Both the position numbers and the translations under genes were made by a program. Shown piece after piece: positions 33,035 through 41,730 of a stretch of DNA of 64,000 bases (within the stretch, counting starts at the first letter, position 1; each line of letters opens with the position of its first letter). The DNA is from Micromonospora kangleipakensis (GTDB lineage Bacteria; Actinomycetota; Actinomycetes; Mycobacteriales; Micromonosporaceae). The notes below the pieces were generated by a model. It was not told where the DNA came from. It worked only from the letters and a program-made list of their open reading frames with translations, and made no database searches. The stretch covers positions 2,108,001 through 2,172,000 of the forward strand of contig NZ_SHLD01000001.1 of NCBI RefSeq assembly GCF_004217615.1, read 5' to 3'.

Positions 33035-34018
33035 TCAGCGGGCCGCGTCCAGCCGGGCCCGCTGCTCCGCGGTCAGCGCCAGGTCCACCGCGGCCAGGCT
33101 CTCGTCGAGCTGCGCCACCGACGACGCCCCCACCAGGGGGATCGCCGGCACGTCGCCGCCCATCAGCCAGGCCAGCACCACCTGGTTCACCGTCGCCCCG
33201 GTCTGCGCCGCCACCTCCCGCAGCGCGGCCAGCCGGCCCGGCGTGCTCGGCAGGTCGTACGCGGGACCGAGCCGGTCGGCCCGGGTGTAGCCGCCCCGGA
33301 TCAGCGGCGAGTACGCCACCAGCGCCAGCTCCGGCTCGGCCCGCAGGTAGCTGGCCAGGTCCGGGCCGACCGCGCCGACGTCGCCGTCCGGGTCCAGCTC
33401 GCTGGGCACGTCGAACCGCCGCTGCAGGTAGGTGTGGTGGTACTGGAGCACCTCGTACCCGGGCAGGCCGGCCGCGGCGGCGAGCGCGCGGGCCCGCTCC
33501 ACCCGCCAGGCCCGGTGGTTGCTCGCCCCCAGCAGGCCCACCGTGCCCTCGGCGACCAGCTCGGCGAAGGCCGTGACGGTCTCCTCCGCCGGCACGGTCC
33601 GGTCCTCGATGTGCGCGTAGAGCAGGTCGATTTTCGCCACGCCGAGCCGTTCCCGGCTCCGCTCGGACGACTCCCGGATCACCTTCGCCGACAGCCCCTC
33701 CGGGTTGTCGACGTAGCTGGTGCCGGGTGCCAGGGGACGCGCGCCGAGCTTGGTGGCGATGACGATCTCGTCGCCGACGCCCCGGCTGCGCCGCCACCGG
33801 CCGAGCAACTCCTCGCTCTCCCCGCCCTGGCCGCCGTTCATCCAGAACGCGTAGTTGTCGGAGGTGTCGATGAAGGTGCCGCCGGCCTCGACGTACCGGT
33901 CGAGGATGGCGTACGAGGTGGCCTCGTCGGTGGCGGTGCCGAAGAGCATCGCGCCGAGGCTGAGCACGCTGACCTCGCGGCGGGTGGCCGGGTCGGTGCC
34001 GATCGTGCGGTATCTCAT
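33035..34018 (-). CDS. Aldo/keto reductase (AKR7/13-like)
   Basis: A 327-residue TIM-barrel reductase. The catalytic tetrad region is visible: FIDTSDNYAFW (Asp and Tyr), IVIATKLGAR (Lys) and LLYAHIEDRT (His). The C-terminal cofactor segment PLVGASSVAQLDESL binds the NADPH phosphate. It reduces aldehydes or ketones; substrate unknown. GGGAGG lies before ATG 34018. It follows the SDR gene by 72 bp on the same strand, so the two reductases are probably co-transcribed from the divergent promoter region with the palindrome. Confidence 0.92.
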   Translation of the reverse strand: MRYRTIGTDPATRREVSVLSLGAMLFGTATDEATSYAILDRYVEAGGTFIDTSDNYAFWMNGGQGGESEELLGRWRRSRGVGDEIVIATKLGARPLAPGTSYVDNPEGLSAKVIRESSERSRERLGVAKIDLLYAHIEDRTVPAEETVTAFAELVAEGTVGLLGASNHRAWRVERARALAAAAGLPGYEVLQYHHTYLQRRFDVPSELDPDGDVGAVGPDLASYLRAEPELALVAYSPLIRGGYTRADRLGPAYDLPSTPGRLAALREVAAQTGATVNQVVLAWLMGGDVPAIPLVGASSVAQLDESLAAVDLALTAEQRARLDAAR

Positions 34019-34090
34019 GGGTGTCCTCCCCGTGGGATGAGAGCCGACGCCGACCACCCTCGACCTTCGAGTGCGCGCGAAGTCAAGCGG

Positions 34091-34843
34091 TCACCAGGGC
34101 AGCACCCCGTAGCCGCCGCCGGCGTCCATCTGGAACCCCCACAGCAGGCCGCTCGGCCCGTCCGCCGGCAGCGTCGCCAGGTGCACGCTGACCTCGGCGC
34201 CCTGCTCCGGCGTACGGAAACCGGAGTTGCCGTTGAGGTCGGTGGCGCAGTAGCCGGGGTTCGCGGCGTTCACCTTGATCGGGGTGTCCCGCAGCTCCTT
34301 GGCGTACATCGCGGTGACCATGTTCAGCGCCGCCTTCGACGACGGGTACGGCACCGAGGTGAGCTCGAACAGGGCGCCCTGCGGGTCGGTCATCACCGCG
34401 ATCGAGCCGACCTCGCTGGAGACGTTCACGATCCGGGCGGCCGGGGCCCGGCGCAGCAGCGGCAGCAGCGCGTTCGTCACCGCCACCACCCCGAACACGT
34501 TCGTCTCGTACACCTCGCGCAGCGTGGCGAGGGTGGTCTCGCTGGGCAGCGCCGAACCGTCGGCCCGGACGATGCCGGCGTTGTTGACCAGCACGTCCAG
34601 GTGGCCGTACTCCTGCTCGACCAGCTTGGCCGCGGCGGCGATCGACTCCCCGTCGGTGACGTCGAGTGGCACGAACCGGGCGTCCGCGCCGCCGTCGCGC
34701 AGCGCCCGCTCCGCCTCCCGGCCGCGCGCCGCGTCCCGCGCGCCGACCAGCACGGTCCACCCGCGCGCGCCGAGCTGCCGGGCGGTGGCCAGGCCGATTC
34801 CCTTGTTGGCCCCGGTGATCAGGGCGATCGTCGATGTCGTCAT
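34091..34843 (-). CDS. Short-chain dehydrogenase/reductase
   Basis: A 250-residue classical SDR: ITGANKGIGLATA (glycine-rich loop), LVNNAGIV, the catalytic Ser in VNVSSEVGS, and the YxxxK motif (YPSSKAALN; Tyr and Lys present). The sequence is closest to plant-type carbonyl/menthone reductases of the SDR family that also occur in bacteria (cofactor NADPH suggested by ARD after the second strand). The start is 15 bases from a perfect palindrome, and the gene is divergent from an MmyB-type regulator. That layout is typical for regulators controlling a neighbouring SDR. Confidence 0.93.
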   Translation of the reverse strand: MTTSTIALITGANKGIGLATARQLGARGWTVLVGARDAARGREAERALRDGGADARFVPLDVTDGESIAAAAKLVEQEYGHLDVLVNNAGIVRADGSALPSETTLATLREVYETNVFGVVAVTNALLPLLRRAPAARIVNVSSEVGSIAVMTDPQGALFELTSVPYPSSKAALNMVTAMYAKELRDTPIKVNAANPGYCATDLNGNSGFRTPEQGAEVSVHLATLPADGPSGLLWGFQMDAGGGYGVLPW

Positions 34844-34858
34844 GCCGTCGAGCCTGCC

Positions 34859-34884
34859 GCCTCTCCCGGCCGGCCGGGAGAGGC
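34859..34884. promoter_or_regulatory. Perfect 26-bp palindrome, probable operator
   Basis: GCCTCTCCCGGCC followed immediately by GGCCGGGAGAGGC gives 13-base perfect arms with no spacer. It is located between the SDR start (34843) and the regulator start (34946). It is the only strong dyad in the 102-bp gap and is well placed to control both genes. Confidence 0.6.
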
Positions 34885-34945
34885 CGGCGGAGGCTGGGAC
34901 CGGCGGTACCACCCTCGGCGGCGCCGGGTGCGGCAAGCTGGAGGC

Positions 34946-35782
34946 ATGACCACCCTGCGCCGTGACGAGCTGGCCGCCTTCCTGCGCAGCCGCCGCGCCC
35001 GGCTGCGCCCCGCCGAGGTCGGCCTCCCCGACGGGGTACGCCGCCGCACGCCGGGCCTGCGCCGCCAGGAGGTCGCTCAGCTCGCCGGCATGTCGATCGA
35101 CTACTACATCCGCCTCGAACAGGGGCGCGGGCCGCACCCGTCCCGGCAGGTGCTCGCCGCGCTGGCCCGGGCGCTGCTGCTCACCCGCGACGAGCGGGCG
35201 TACCTGTTCCGGGTCGCGGGGGAGAGCGCCCCGGAGTCCGCGGGGCCCAGCCGGGTGGTCTCCGACGGGCTGCGGCACCTGATCGACTCGATGACCGGGA
35301 CCCCGGCGTACCTGGTCGACGCGAGCTACGAGGTGCTGGCCTGGAACCGGCTGGCCACCTGGTTCGTCGGCGAGCTGTCGGCGGTGCCGGCCGAGGAGCG
35401 GAACATGATCCGCTGGATGTTCAGTCGCGTGCTCCCCGGGTCGTACTGGGACGACCCGGAGGTGCTGCGGTTCGCCCGTACCTCGGTGGCCGACCTGCGG
35501 GCCGCGTACGGCCGCTACCCGAGCGACCCGGCGATCGCCGCGCTCGTCACCGAGCTGCTGGGGGTCTCCCCCCGGTTCGCCGCGCTCTGGGCGGAGCACG
35601 AGGTCGGCGAGCGCCGCCCGACCGTCAAGCGGATCGACCACCCCGTGCTGGGGCCGTTGGAGTTCGAGTGCCGGGTGCTGCACGTCCCGGAGACCGACCA
35701 GCGGCTGATCGTCTACGTCCCCGGACCGGGCTCGGCGACCCAGGCGGCGTTCCACCGGATCGCCGAGCGAGTCGGGAGCTGA
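34946..35782 (+). CDS. MmyB-type helix-turn-helix regulator
   Basis: A 278-residue protein with an XRE-type helix-turn-helix (about 10-80: RRQEVAQLAGMSIDYYIRLE, then GRGPHPSRQVLAALARAL) and the C-terminal MmyB-like ligand-binding domain (PAYLVDASYEVLAWN, then a hydrophobic pocket, and HPVLGPLEFECRVLHVPET). Such regulators, found near SDR genes in many actinomycetes, probably bind fatty-acid-like ligands. ATG 34946 follows GGAGG closely. Divergent transcription from the SDR gene and the intergenic palindrome suggest it controls both. Confidence 0.92.
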   Translation: MTTLRRDELAAFLRSRRARLRPAEVGLPDGVRRRTPGLRRQEVAQLAGMSIDYYIRLEQGRGPHPSRQVLAALARALLLTRDERAYLFRVAGESAPESAGPSRVVSDGLRHLIDSMTGTPAYLVDASYEVLAWNRLATWFVGELSAVPAEERNMIRWMFSRVLPGSYWDDPEVLRFARTSVADLRAAYGRYPSDPAIAALVTELLGVSPRFAALWAEHEVGERRPTVKRIDHPVLGPLEFECRVLHVPETDQRLIVYVPGPGSATQAAFHRIAERVGS

Positions 35783-35825
35783 ACGGGCGCACGATGGGAT
35801 CGTCGATCACGCGGGAAGTGTGCCG

Positions 35826-36527
35826 TCAGGTGGCCTTGGCGAACGCGGCGAGGGCCTCCGGGTGGACCGTGCGAAGCAGCGCCTCGGACTTCCGGTGGTC
35901 CGCGGCCTCACCGGCGTTGATCTCCATGACGTAGTTGCCCCGGGCGGTCAGCGCCGTGCACAGGTAGCCGGTGCCGTTGTCGCCGACCAGCTTCTCGCAC
36001 CAGGCCACCGTCTCGCTGCCGGCTCCCGCCAACGGAGTCGCCATCGGCAGCACCGTGGTGGTCCGGCCGTCGGGCTCCCGGTACTTCTTGCAGCCCTTCA
36101 GCGCCGACCGCAGCTCGGCGATCAACGTGCGCCCGGGCACCTTCAGGTAGCCCACCACGTACTGACGGATCCAGATGTCGCTGTCGGCACCCCACTCGCG
36201 GCCCCGGTAGCCGGTCCGCTTCCGGTCGGTGGGCAGGGTGTCCCGGCAGGGGTGGGCGAGCTTGTACCCCTCGGTGTCCTCCTTGCTGATGTCGGCCGTC
36301 TCCGGCCGCAGCCCGGCGAGGTCCACCATGGCCGCCTTCACCTGCCGGCGTATCTCGGCGGCGGAAGCCGGCGCGGGTCGCGGCGACGGTGTGGTCGGCG
36401 ACGGCTTCGCGCTCGGTACGGCCGGCACGGACCAGGCGGCGGCCTCGTCGGCCTCCGAGGTGCCGCATGCGGCGAGCGCGGCGCAGGCGAGCAGGGACAA
36501 CAGGAGCAGCGGGGTACGGCGCATCAT
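35826..36527 (-). CDS. Lipoprotein of unknown function
   Basis: A 233-residue precursor with a lipoprotein signal: MMRRTPLLLLSLLACAALAA and then CGTS, with lipobox LAAC. A Pro/Ser/Thr-rich linker (SAKPSPTTPSPRPAPAS) leads to a globular domain with cysteines in HPCRDT, KGCKKY, AWCEKL and GYLCTAL, probably two disulfides. The family is not recognised; the C-terminus (VMEINAGEAADHRKSEALL) suggests a small sensor or scaffold. ATG 36527 is the first start and ATG 36524 is equally possible. It is 89 bp downstream of the aldo/keto reductase on the same strand. Confidence 0.82.
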   Translation of the reverse strand: MMRRTPLLLLSLLACAALAACGTSEADEAAAWSVPAVPSAKPSPTTPSPRPAPASAAEIRRQVKAAMVDLAGLRPETADISKEDTEGYKLAHPCRDTLPTDRKRTGYRGREWGADSDIWIRQYVVGYLKVPGRTLIAELRSALKGCKKYREPDGRTTTVLPMATPLAGAGSETVAWCEKLVGDNGTGYLCTALTARGNYVMEINAGEAADHRKSEALLRTVHPEALAAFAKAT

Positions 36528-36616
36528 GAGCGGCGGCGCAGTCCTTCCGAACGCGACGAGGAGGAGGCGCTTCCGGCCCCCTCCTTACCTGCGTCGCGCT
36601 GTTCAGCCGCGTTACG

Positions 36617-37468
36617 TCAGCTCGGTACGTAGTCGAAGGTGTCCGGGTTCGGGCCCTGACGTCCGGCCTCGCCCTTGTTCAGCCCATTGATCCGGTCCAT
36701 CGCCGCGTCGTCCAGCTCGAAGTCGAAGATGTGGAAGTTCTCCTCGATCCGCTTCGGGGTGGTCGACTTGGGGAAGACGATGTCGCCGCGCTGCACGTGC
36801 CAGCGCAGCACCACCTGGGCGGGGGTGCGGCCGGCCTGCTGGGCGATGTCGACGATCGTCGGGTCGTCGAGCACCTTGCCCTGGGCGATCGGTGACCACG
36901 CCTCGGTCAGGATGTTGTGCGCCTTGTCGTACGCGCGCACCTCTTCGTTGCCGAAGTACGGGTGCGCCTCGATCTGGTTCACCGCCGGCACCACGTCCGC
37001 CTCGGCGGCCAGCCGCTCCAGGTGCGCCACCTGGAAGTTCGACACTCCGATCGACCGGACCCGGCCGTCGCGCCGCAACTCCTCCAGCACCTTCCAGGTG
37101 GAGACGAAGTCGCCGTCGTAGAGGGTCGGCAGCGGCCAGTGGATCAGGAACAGGTCCAGGTAGTCGAACTTCAGCGCCTGCAGCGTCGACTCGAACGCCT
37201 TGCGGGCGTCGTCGGGCCGGTGGAAGCCGTTGTTCAGCTTGCTGGTGACGAAGACCTCGCCGCGGTCCAGCCCGGAGGTGCGGACCGCCTGGCCCACCTC
37301 GGCCTCGTTGCCGTACATCTCGGCGGTGTCGATGTGCCGGTAGCCGACCTCCAGGGCCTTGCCGACCGCCGCCACGGTGTCCTTCGGCTCGATCTGGAAG
37401 ACCCCGAAGCCGAGCTGCGGGATGGTGTTGCCGTCGTTGAGTGAGATGTCGGGAATCGTGTTCGCCAT
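36617..37468 (-). CDS. Aldo/keto reductase (2,5-diketo-D-gluconate reductase-like)
   Basis: A 283-residue AKR5-like enzyme with all catalytic segments: GYRHIDTAEMYGNE (Asp, Tyr), VFVTSKLNN (Lys), LFLIHWPLP (His). The C-terminal cofactor loop VFPKSTTPKRIEENFHIF binds the NADP 2'-phosphate. It reduces sugar-type or small carbonyl compounds with NADPH. GGGAG lies upstream of ATG 37468. It is not adjacent to a cofactor partner. The LysR gene begins upstream on the same strand, so a LysR-regulated monocistronic unit is plausible but not shown. Confidence 0.93.
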   Translation of the reverse strand: MANTIPDISLNDGNTIPQLGFGVFQIEPKDTVAAVGKALEVGYRHIDTAEMYGNEAEVGQAVRTSGLDRGEVFVTSKLNNGFHRPDDARKAFESTLQALKFDYLDLFLIHWPLPTLYDGDFVSTWKVLEELRRDGRVRSIGVSNFQVAHLERLAAEADVVPAVNQIEAHPYFGNEEVRAYDKAHNILTEAWSPIAQGKVLDDPTIVDIAQQAGRTPAQVVLRWHVQRGDIVFPKSTTPKRIEENFHIFDFELDDAAMDRINGLNKGEAGRQGPNPDTFDYVPS

Positions 37469-37621
37469 GCGGCTGTCTCTCCCATCGTCAAGGTGCCCGT
37501 CCGGCGCGGGAGCGCTGCCACGGCCCGCCGGGCGCGCCTGTCACATCCTTGTCGTACCCGACGGTGCCGCTTCGTCACAGCGGTTTGAGGGTGATCTGCG
37601 ACAAGGGTCTCCTCCGGCCGC

Positions 37622-38590
37622 TCAGCCGGTCGGCGCCTGACCGGCCTCGAAGAGGACCGGCCACGGCCGGGCCACCGGCGGGATCGGCGAGGCGAGCGTC
37701 GGCTCGGCGACCGCCAGCACCTCGGCCGCGAGCTGCCCGAACATCGGCGCGGCCGGGTGCGGCGAACGGTCCGGCCAGGCCGCCGACGTCCGCTTCACCA
37801 GCGGCGCCCCGACCACCGGCCGCCACGCGATCCGGGGCTCCCGGCGGGCCAGCGCCGCCGGCTCGACGGCCACCGCGCCGCCCGCCAGCACCAGCCCGAA
37901 GAGGAACTCCGAGTTGCGGGCGTGCCGGACCCGGCCGGGCGTGAAGCCGTGCCGCCGGCACACCGCCAGGACGTGGTCGTGCAGGCCGGGCGCGGTCGCC
38001 GGGGGCGCGGTGACCAGATCCAGCCCGGCCAGTTCGGCCAGGTCGACCTGCCGGCCGCGGGCCAGCGGCGAGGCCCGCGGCAGCAGCACCCCCAGCGGTA
38101 CGTCCACCGCCGGGCCGAACCGCAGCCCGGCCGAGTCCACCGGGTGGTGCAGCAGCCCCGCGTCGAGCCCGCCCTCGGCGAGCATCCGGACCTGCTCGGC
38201 GCTGGTCAGCTCGTGCAGGTCGACCTCCAGCCCGGGCGCCTCGGCGGCGAGCCGGTCCAGCAGTGCCCGCAGCGTCACCGCCGGCGTCTCCGGCGGTACG
38301 CCGGCCCGCAGCACGCCGAGCGCGCCGCGGCGTACCTGGTGGATGAGGTTGCGTAGCCGCTGCTCCCCGGCGAGCAGTTCGTCGGCCTCGCCGAGCAGCA
38401 GCTGACCGGCGGTGGTGAGCCGGACCTGCCGCCGGGACCGGTCGAAGAGCTCGACCTGGAGTTCCCGCTCCAGCCGCTGGATCGACTGGCTCAGCGGCGG
38501 CTGCGCCATCCCCAGCTCCTCCGCCGCCCGCCCGAAGTGCAGCTCCCGCGCGACCACCACGAAGTGCCGCAGATGCCGCAGCAGATCCAC
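37622..38590 (-). CDS. LysR-family regulator
   Basis: A 322-residue regulator with the N-terminal winged helix (HFVVVARELHFGRAAEELGM then AQPPLSQSIQRLERELQVEL) and the periplasmic-binding-fold inducer domain (from about residue 90). The GTG start is at 38590. The inducer domain shows the usual RxxxxP-like linker and ends in an unordered Pro/Ala-rich tail. Effector unknown. It is divergent from the SigE-type sigma gene across 74 bp, and upstream of the AKR on the same strand; either could be a target. Confidence 0.9.
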   Translation of the reverse strand: MDLLRHLRHFVVVARELHFGRAAEELGMAQPPLSQSIQRLERELQVELFDRSRRQVRLTTAGQLLLGEADELLAGEQRLRNLIHQVRRGALGVLRAGVPPETPAVTLRALLDRLAAEAPGLEVDLHELTSAEQVRMLAEGGLDAGLLHHPVDSAGLRFGPAVDVPLGVLLPRASPLARGRQVDLAELAGLDLVTAPPATAPGLHDHVLAVCRRHGFTPGRVRHARNSEFLFGLVLAGGAVAVEPAALARREPRIAWRPVVGAPLVKRTSAAWPDRSPHPAAPMFGQLAAEVLAVAEPTLASPIPPVARPWPVLFEAGQAPTG

Positions 38591-38664
38591 TCCCGCACCC
38601 TAGTCCTCGGAAGCCACAACCGAATCGGGTCCCGGACCACTCATAGTGTTGCGGGGAGGCCGGG

Positions 38665-39171
38665 TTGCGGGATGAACGGGAATACGTCGACTACGTGCAG
38701 GCGCGCACGCCGTCGCTGCGGCGGCTTGCACACCGGCTGTGCGGAGAGTGGTCGGCCGCTGACGATCTGGTGCAGGAGTGTCTTGTCGCGCTGTACCGGC
38801 ACTGGCGGAAGGCGTCGGCGGCGGACTCGATCGACGCCTACGTGCGGGCGATGCTGGTCCACGCCTACCTGGCCGAGCGGGAGCGCACCTGGACCCGCCG
38901 GGTCCGCCCCGCCGCCGACGTGGCCGGGCCCTCGGCTACGCCGCTGACCGGCGCGGAAGACCGCATCGACCTGCTGGCCGCGCTCGGCAAGCTGTCCCGC
39001 GGGCAGCGCGCAGTGCTGGTCCTACGCTACTGGGAGGACCTCGACGTCGCCCGGACCGCGGCGGCGCTGGGCTGCTCGACCGGGACCGTCAAGAGCCAGA
39101 CGTCGTACGCCATCGCGGCGCTGCGACGCCTGCTGCCGAACTACGTGCCGGGAGGGTCGGACATTCCATGA
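38665..39171 (+). CDS. SigE-family RNA polymerase sigma factor
   Basis: A 168-residue ECF-like sigma factor. Region 2 (REYVDYVQARTPSLRRLAHR then DDLVQECLVALYRHW) and region 4 (LGKLSRGQRAVLVLRYWEDL, then ALGCSTGTVKSQTSYAI) are intact. The group (SigE/SigM-like of actinomycetes) typically pairs with a membrane protein of the next gene, as here. TTG 38665 is used because GGGGAGG lies five bases upstream; no better ATG exists. The stop overlaps the start of the next gene (ATGA). Confidence 0.92.
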   Translation: MRDEREYVDYVQARTPSLRRLAHRLCGEWSAADDLVQECLVALYRHWRKASAADSIDAYVRAMLVHAYLAERERTWTRRVRPAADVAGPSATPLTGAEDRIDLLAALGKLSRGQRAVLVLRYWEDLDVARTAAALGCSTGTVKSQTSYAIAALRRLLPNYVPGGSDIP

Positions 39172-40520
39172 GAGACCTGTTCGCCACCCTGCCGGACGAG
39201 CCGGCGCCGCCGATGCCGGCCGGCTACCTGGACACCGTGCTCACCCTGGGCCGCCGCTCAGCCCGCCGCCGGCGGATCGGCACCGCCGCGGTGTGGGCGG
39301 TCGTCGTGCTCGCCCTCGCCGTCCTGGTCGTGCCCGGCGTGCAGCTTCCCGCCCAGCCAGGCGCCCCGTCGAAGAAGCCCGGGCTGCCGGACCGCTTCGC
39401 CGGGTACTCGCTGCTCACCAGCACCGTCACCAAGGCCCCGCCCGGCCGCGCCATCGCCCTCTACGGCTACGGCAACGGGGAACTGTTCAACATGTTCCAG
39501 CCGCTGGTCGTCGGGGCCGACCGGGAGACGTACCGGCAGGTCGACGCCATGCAGGAGCGCAACCGCCCGTCCGCGCTGCTCGCCCCGGACGGCACCCGCG
39601 TGCTGCTCGGCGACGACCGCGGCGCGACCGGCGACCTGGTCCTCGTCGACCTGACCACCGGCAAGCGCCGGTCGATCCCGCTCGGCGGCCCGGTCGGCGT
39701 GCGGCTGCTGGCCTGGTCCCCCGACGGCCGCTACGTGGCCTACAGCGCCGCGCCCCTCACCGGCTCCGGCGAGTTCGGCAGCGTCAACTTCGTCGATCCC
39801 GAGGTGGGCCGCACCGGCACGCTGCGGCTGCTCGACCTGTCGACCGGGCGGAGCACCGAGGTGCCGGCCGTCAAACCGGCGTGGACGGCGGCGTTCGCGC
39901 CGGACAGTCGCCGGCTCGCCGTGCAGGTCGGTCAGGAGGCCCACCTCATCGACCTCGACGGCCGCGAGTCCGGCAGCGTCCACATCACGGCCGGGCGCGA
40001 GCTGGCCGCCAACGTCGGCTGGTCGCCGGACGGCAGGTTCCTCGCCACCGTGCCGTGGGCCGCGGACGGGCCATTCGACGGTACCGTCGGCGGCAACACC
40101 AACCACGGCGTGTTCCTGTCGATCGCCCGCAACGTCGACTTCATCGCCATCACCGACGGCGGCACGCCGCCGCCGACCCCGGTCCAGGACGTCGTGCAGC
40201 TCCTGGGCTGGCGCTCGGCGGGCAGCGTAGTCATCGCGACCACGAACGCCGCGGGGCAGCTGTCGCTGACCGAGGTGCAGCTCGGTGCCGGCACCCGCCG
40301 GACACTGTCCCGCTTCGACACGGGCGACACCTGCGAACTGGGCACCCAGACCTGCCAGGTGTTCGACCTGCAGCTCGCCACCGGCCTGCTGCCCGACCTG
40401 ACCGTCCGGCACGCCGGCCGCCCGCAACGCGGCCCCTGGCCGGCCGCCCTGACGATCCCCGTCGCCACCGTCGTCCTCATCGCCGCCCTCCTGCTGTGGC
40501 GCGGGGTGCGGCGGACCTGA
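39168..40520 (+). CDS. Membrane protein with WD40/PD40-like repeats, sigma-factor partner
   Basis: A 450-residue protein. A cytoplasmic N-terminus of about 38 residues precedes one helix (IGTAAVWAVVVLALAVLVV), then a large extracytoplasmic beta-propeller-like domain with repeats such as LLAWSPDGRYVAYSAAP and NVGWSPDGRFLATVPWA. A second helix lies near the C-terminus (WPAALTIPVATVVLIAALLL). Coupled directly to the SigE-type gene (ATGA overlap), it probably acts as an anti-sigma-like regulator or sensor; the short cytoplasmic segment is a candidate sigma contact. This is inference from position. Confidence 0.8.
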   Translation: MRDLFATLPDEPAPPMPAGYLDTVLTLGRRSARRRRIGTAAVWAVVVLALAVLVVPGVQLPAQPGAPSKKPGLPDRFAGYSLLTSTVTKAPPGRAIALYGYGNGELFNMFQPLVVGADRETYRQVDAMQERNRPSALLAPDGTRVLLGDDRGATGDLVLVDLTTGKRRSIPLGGPVGVRLLAWSPDGRYVAYSAAPLTGSGEFGSVNFVDPEVGRTGTLRLLDLSTGRSTEVPAVKPAWTAAFAPDSRRLAVQVGQEAHLIDLDGRESGSVHITAGRELAANVGWSPDGRFLATVPWAADGPFDGTVGGNTNHGVFLSIARNVDFIAITDGGTPPPTPVQDVVQLLGWRSAGSVVIATTNAAGQLSLTEVQLGAGTRRTLSRFDTGDTCELGTQTCQVFDLQLATGLLPDLTVRHAGRPQRGPWPAALTIPVATVVLIAALLLWRGVRRT

Positions 40521-40687
40521 CGACCCACGCCTGGAGTCGGCGGCTGATTGGCAGCAGCTCGATCGGATCCCGTGGCGGTTGCCGGCGGCACACCTACGGC
40601 GCGGCCAGAGCCAGCCACCACTGACACCCGGGAGACGCGGGCCCGACGTGCAAGATCGGCGGGGCGGGGGCGGATTAGCGTGGTGGG

Positions 40688-41578
40688 ATGGGTGTGGGGG
40701 AGCGGATCGGGGAGATCTTCGGGCGGGTGGGGATTCGGGGGAACCTGCACGTCGTCGAGGTGGATGGCGGGGGTGCGGGGCGGGAGGTGGAGGTTCGGGC
40801 GGACGAGCAGGTGGTGATCGCCTCCGTCTTCAAGATCCTGCTGGTGCTGGAGTTCGCCCGGCAGGCCGCCGCCGGCCAGCTCGACCCGACCGAGCGGGTG
40901 CTCGTGCGGGCCGACGACCGGCTCGGCGGGTGGGGGATCGCCGGCTGCGCCGACGACGCCGAGGTCTCCCTGCGCGACCTGGCCTACTTCGCCATGTCGG
41001 TCAGCGACAACACCGCCGCCGACCTGCTGCTGCGCCGGGTCGGCCCGGACGTGGTGCCGATGCTCGCCGCCGAGCTGGGGCTGTCGCGTACCCGGATCGT
41101 GGGTGGCCCCCGGCAGCTGGTGGAGACGATGCTCGCCGACGTCGGCGCCCGCACCGAGGCGGACTTCGCCCGGATCTTCCCGACGCTGCCGGCGGAGCGG
41201 GTCCGGGCGATGCGGGTCTTCGACCCGGCGCACACCACGTCCAGCACCGCCCGCGAGCTGACCCGGCTGCTCGGCCTGATCTGGCGCGACGAGGCCGGAC
41301 CGCCCGCCGCCTGCGCGACGGTCCGGGAGTTGATGGGCCGCCAGCTCCTCTGGACCCGGCTCGCCTCCGGCTTCCCACCCGGGGTGCGGGTCGCCGCGAA
41401 GAGCGGCACCCTGCCCGGCCTGCACCTGGAGGCCGGCGTCGCCGAATACCCCGACGGCGGCCGGTACGCGATCGCGGTCTCCGCCCGCACCGAGCGGCTC
41501 GACACCCGCCGGATCGACGTGGACCTGGCGATGGGCGAGGCCGCCCGGGTGGCCGTCGAGGCGCTGCGCGCCGCCTGA
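40688..41578 (+). CDS. Class A beta-lactamase-like serine hydrolase
   Basis: A 296-residue protein with the three active-site motifs of class A beta-lactamases/PBP-like hydrolases: SVFK (S46, K49), SDN (106-108) and KSG (238-240). The omega-loop Glu position is less clear, so a true beta-lactamase activity is likely but not certain. No signal peptide is visible at the N-terminus, so it may be cytoplasmic or use a downstream start. Such proteins can hydrolyse beta-lactams or act as DD-peptidase-like enzymes. It is not near a regulator. Confidence 0.85.
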   Translation: MGVGERIGEIFGRVGIRGNLHVVEVDGGGAGREVEVRADEQVVIASVFKILLVLEFARQAAAGQLDPTERVLVRADDRLGGWGIAGCADDAEVSLRDLAYFAMSVSDNTAADLLLRRVGPDVVPMLAAELGLSRTRIVGGPRQLVETMLADVGARTEADFARIFPTLPAERVRAMRVFDPAHTTSSTARELTRLLGLIWRDEAGPPAACATVRELMGRQLLWTRLASGFPPGVRVAAKSGTLPGLHLEAGVAEYPDGGRYAIAVSARTERLDTRRIDVDLAMGEAARVAVEALRAA

Positions 41579-41730
41579 GTTTCCGACCGGCCGGGGCCGC
41601 CGGCACCCGGCGTGAGCTGCTGCGATATGCGACCGGATATCGCCGGTGCGGCTGGTCGATCTTGGACGTGCGGCTCGTCTCGATGGTGGGGTGGATCTAC
41701 CGATCACCGAACCTCACGGGGAGGACCACC

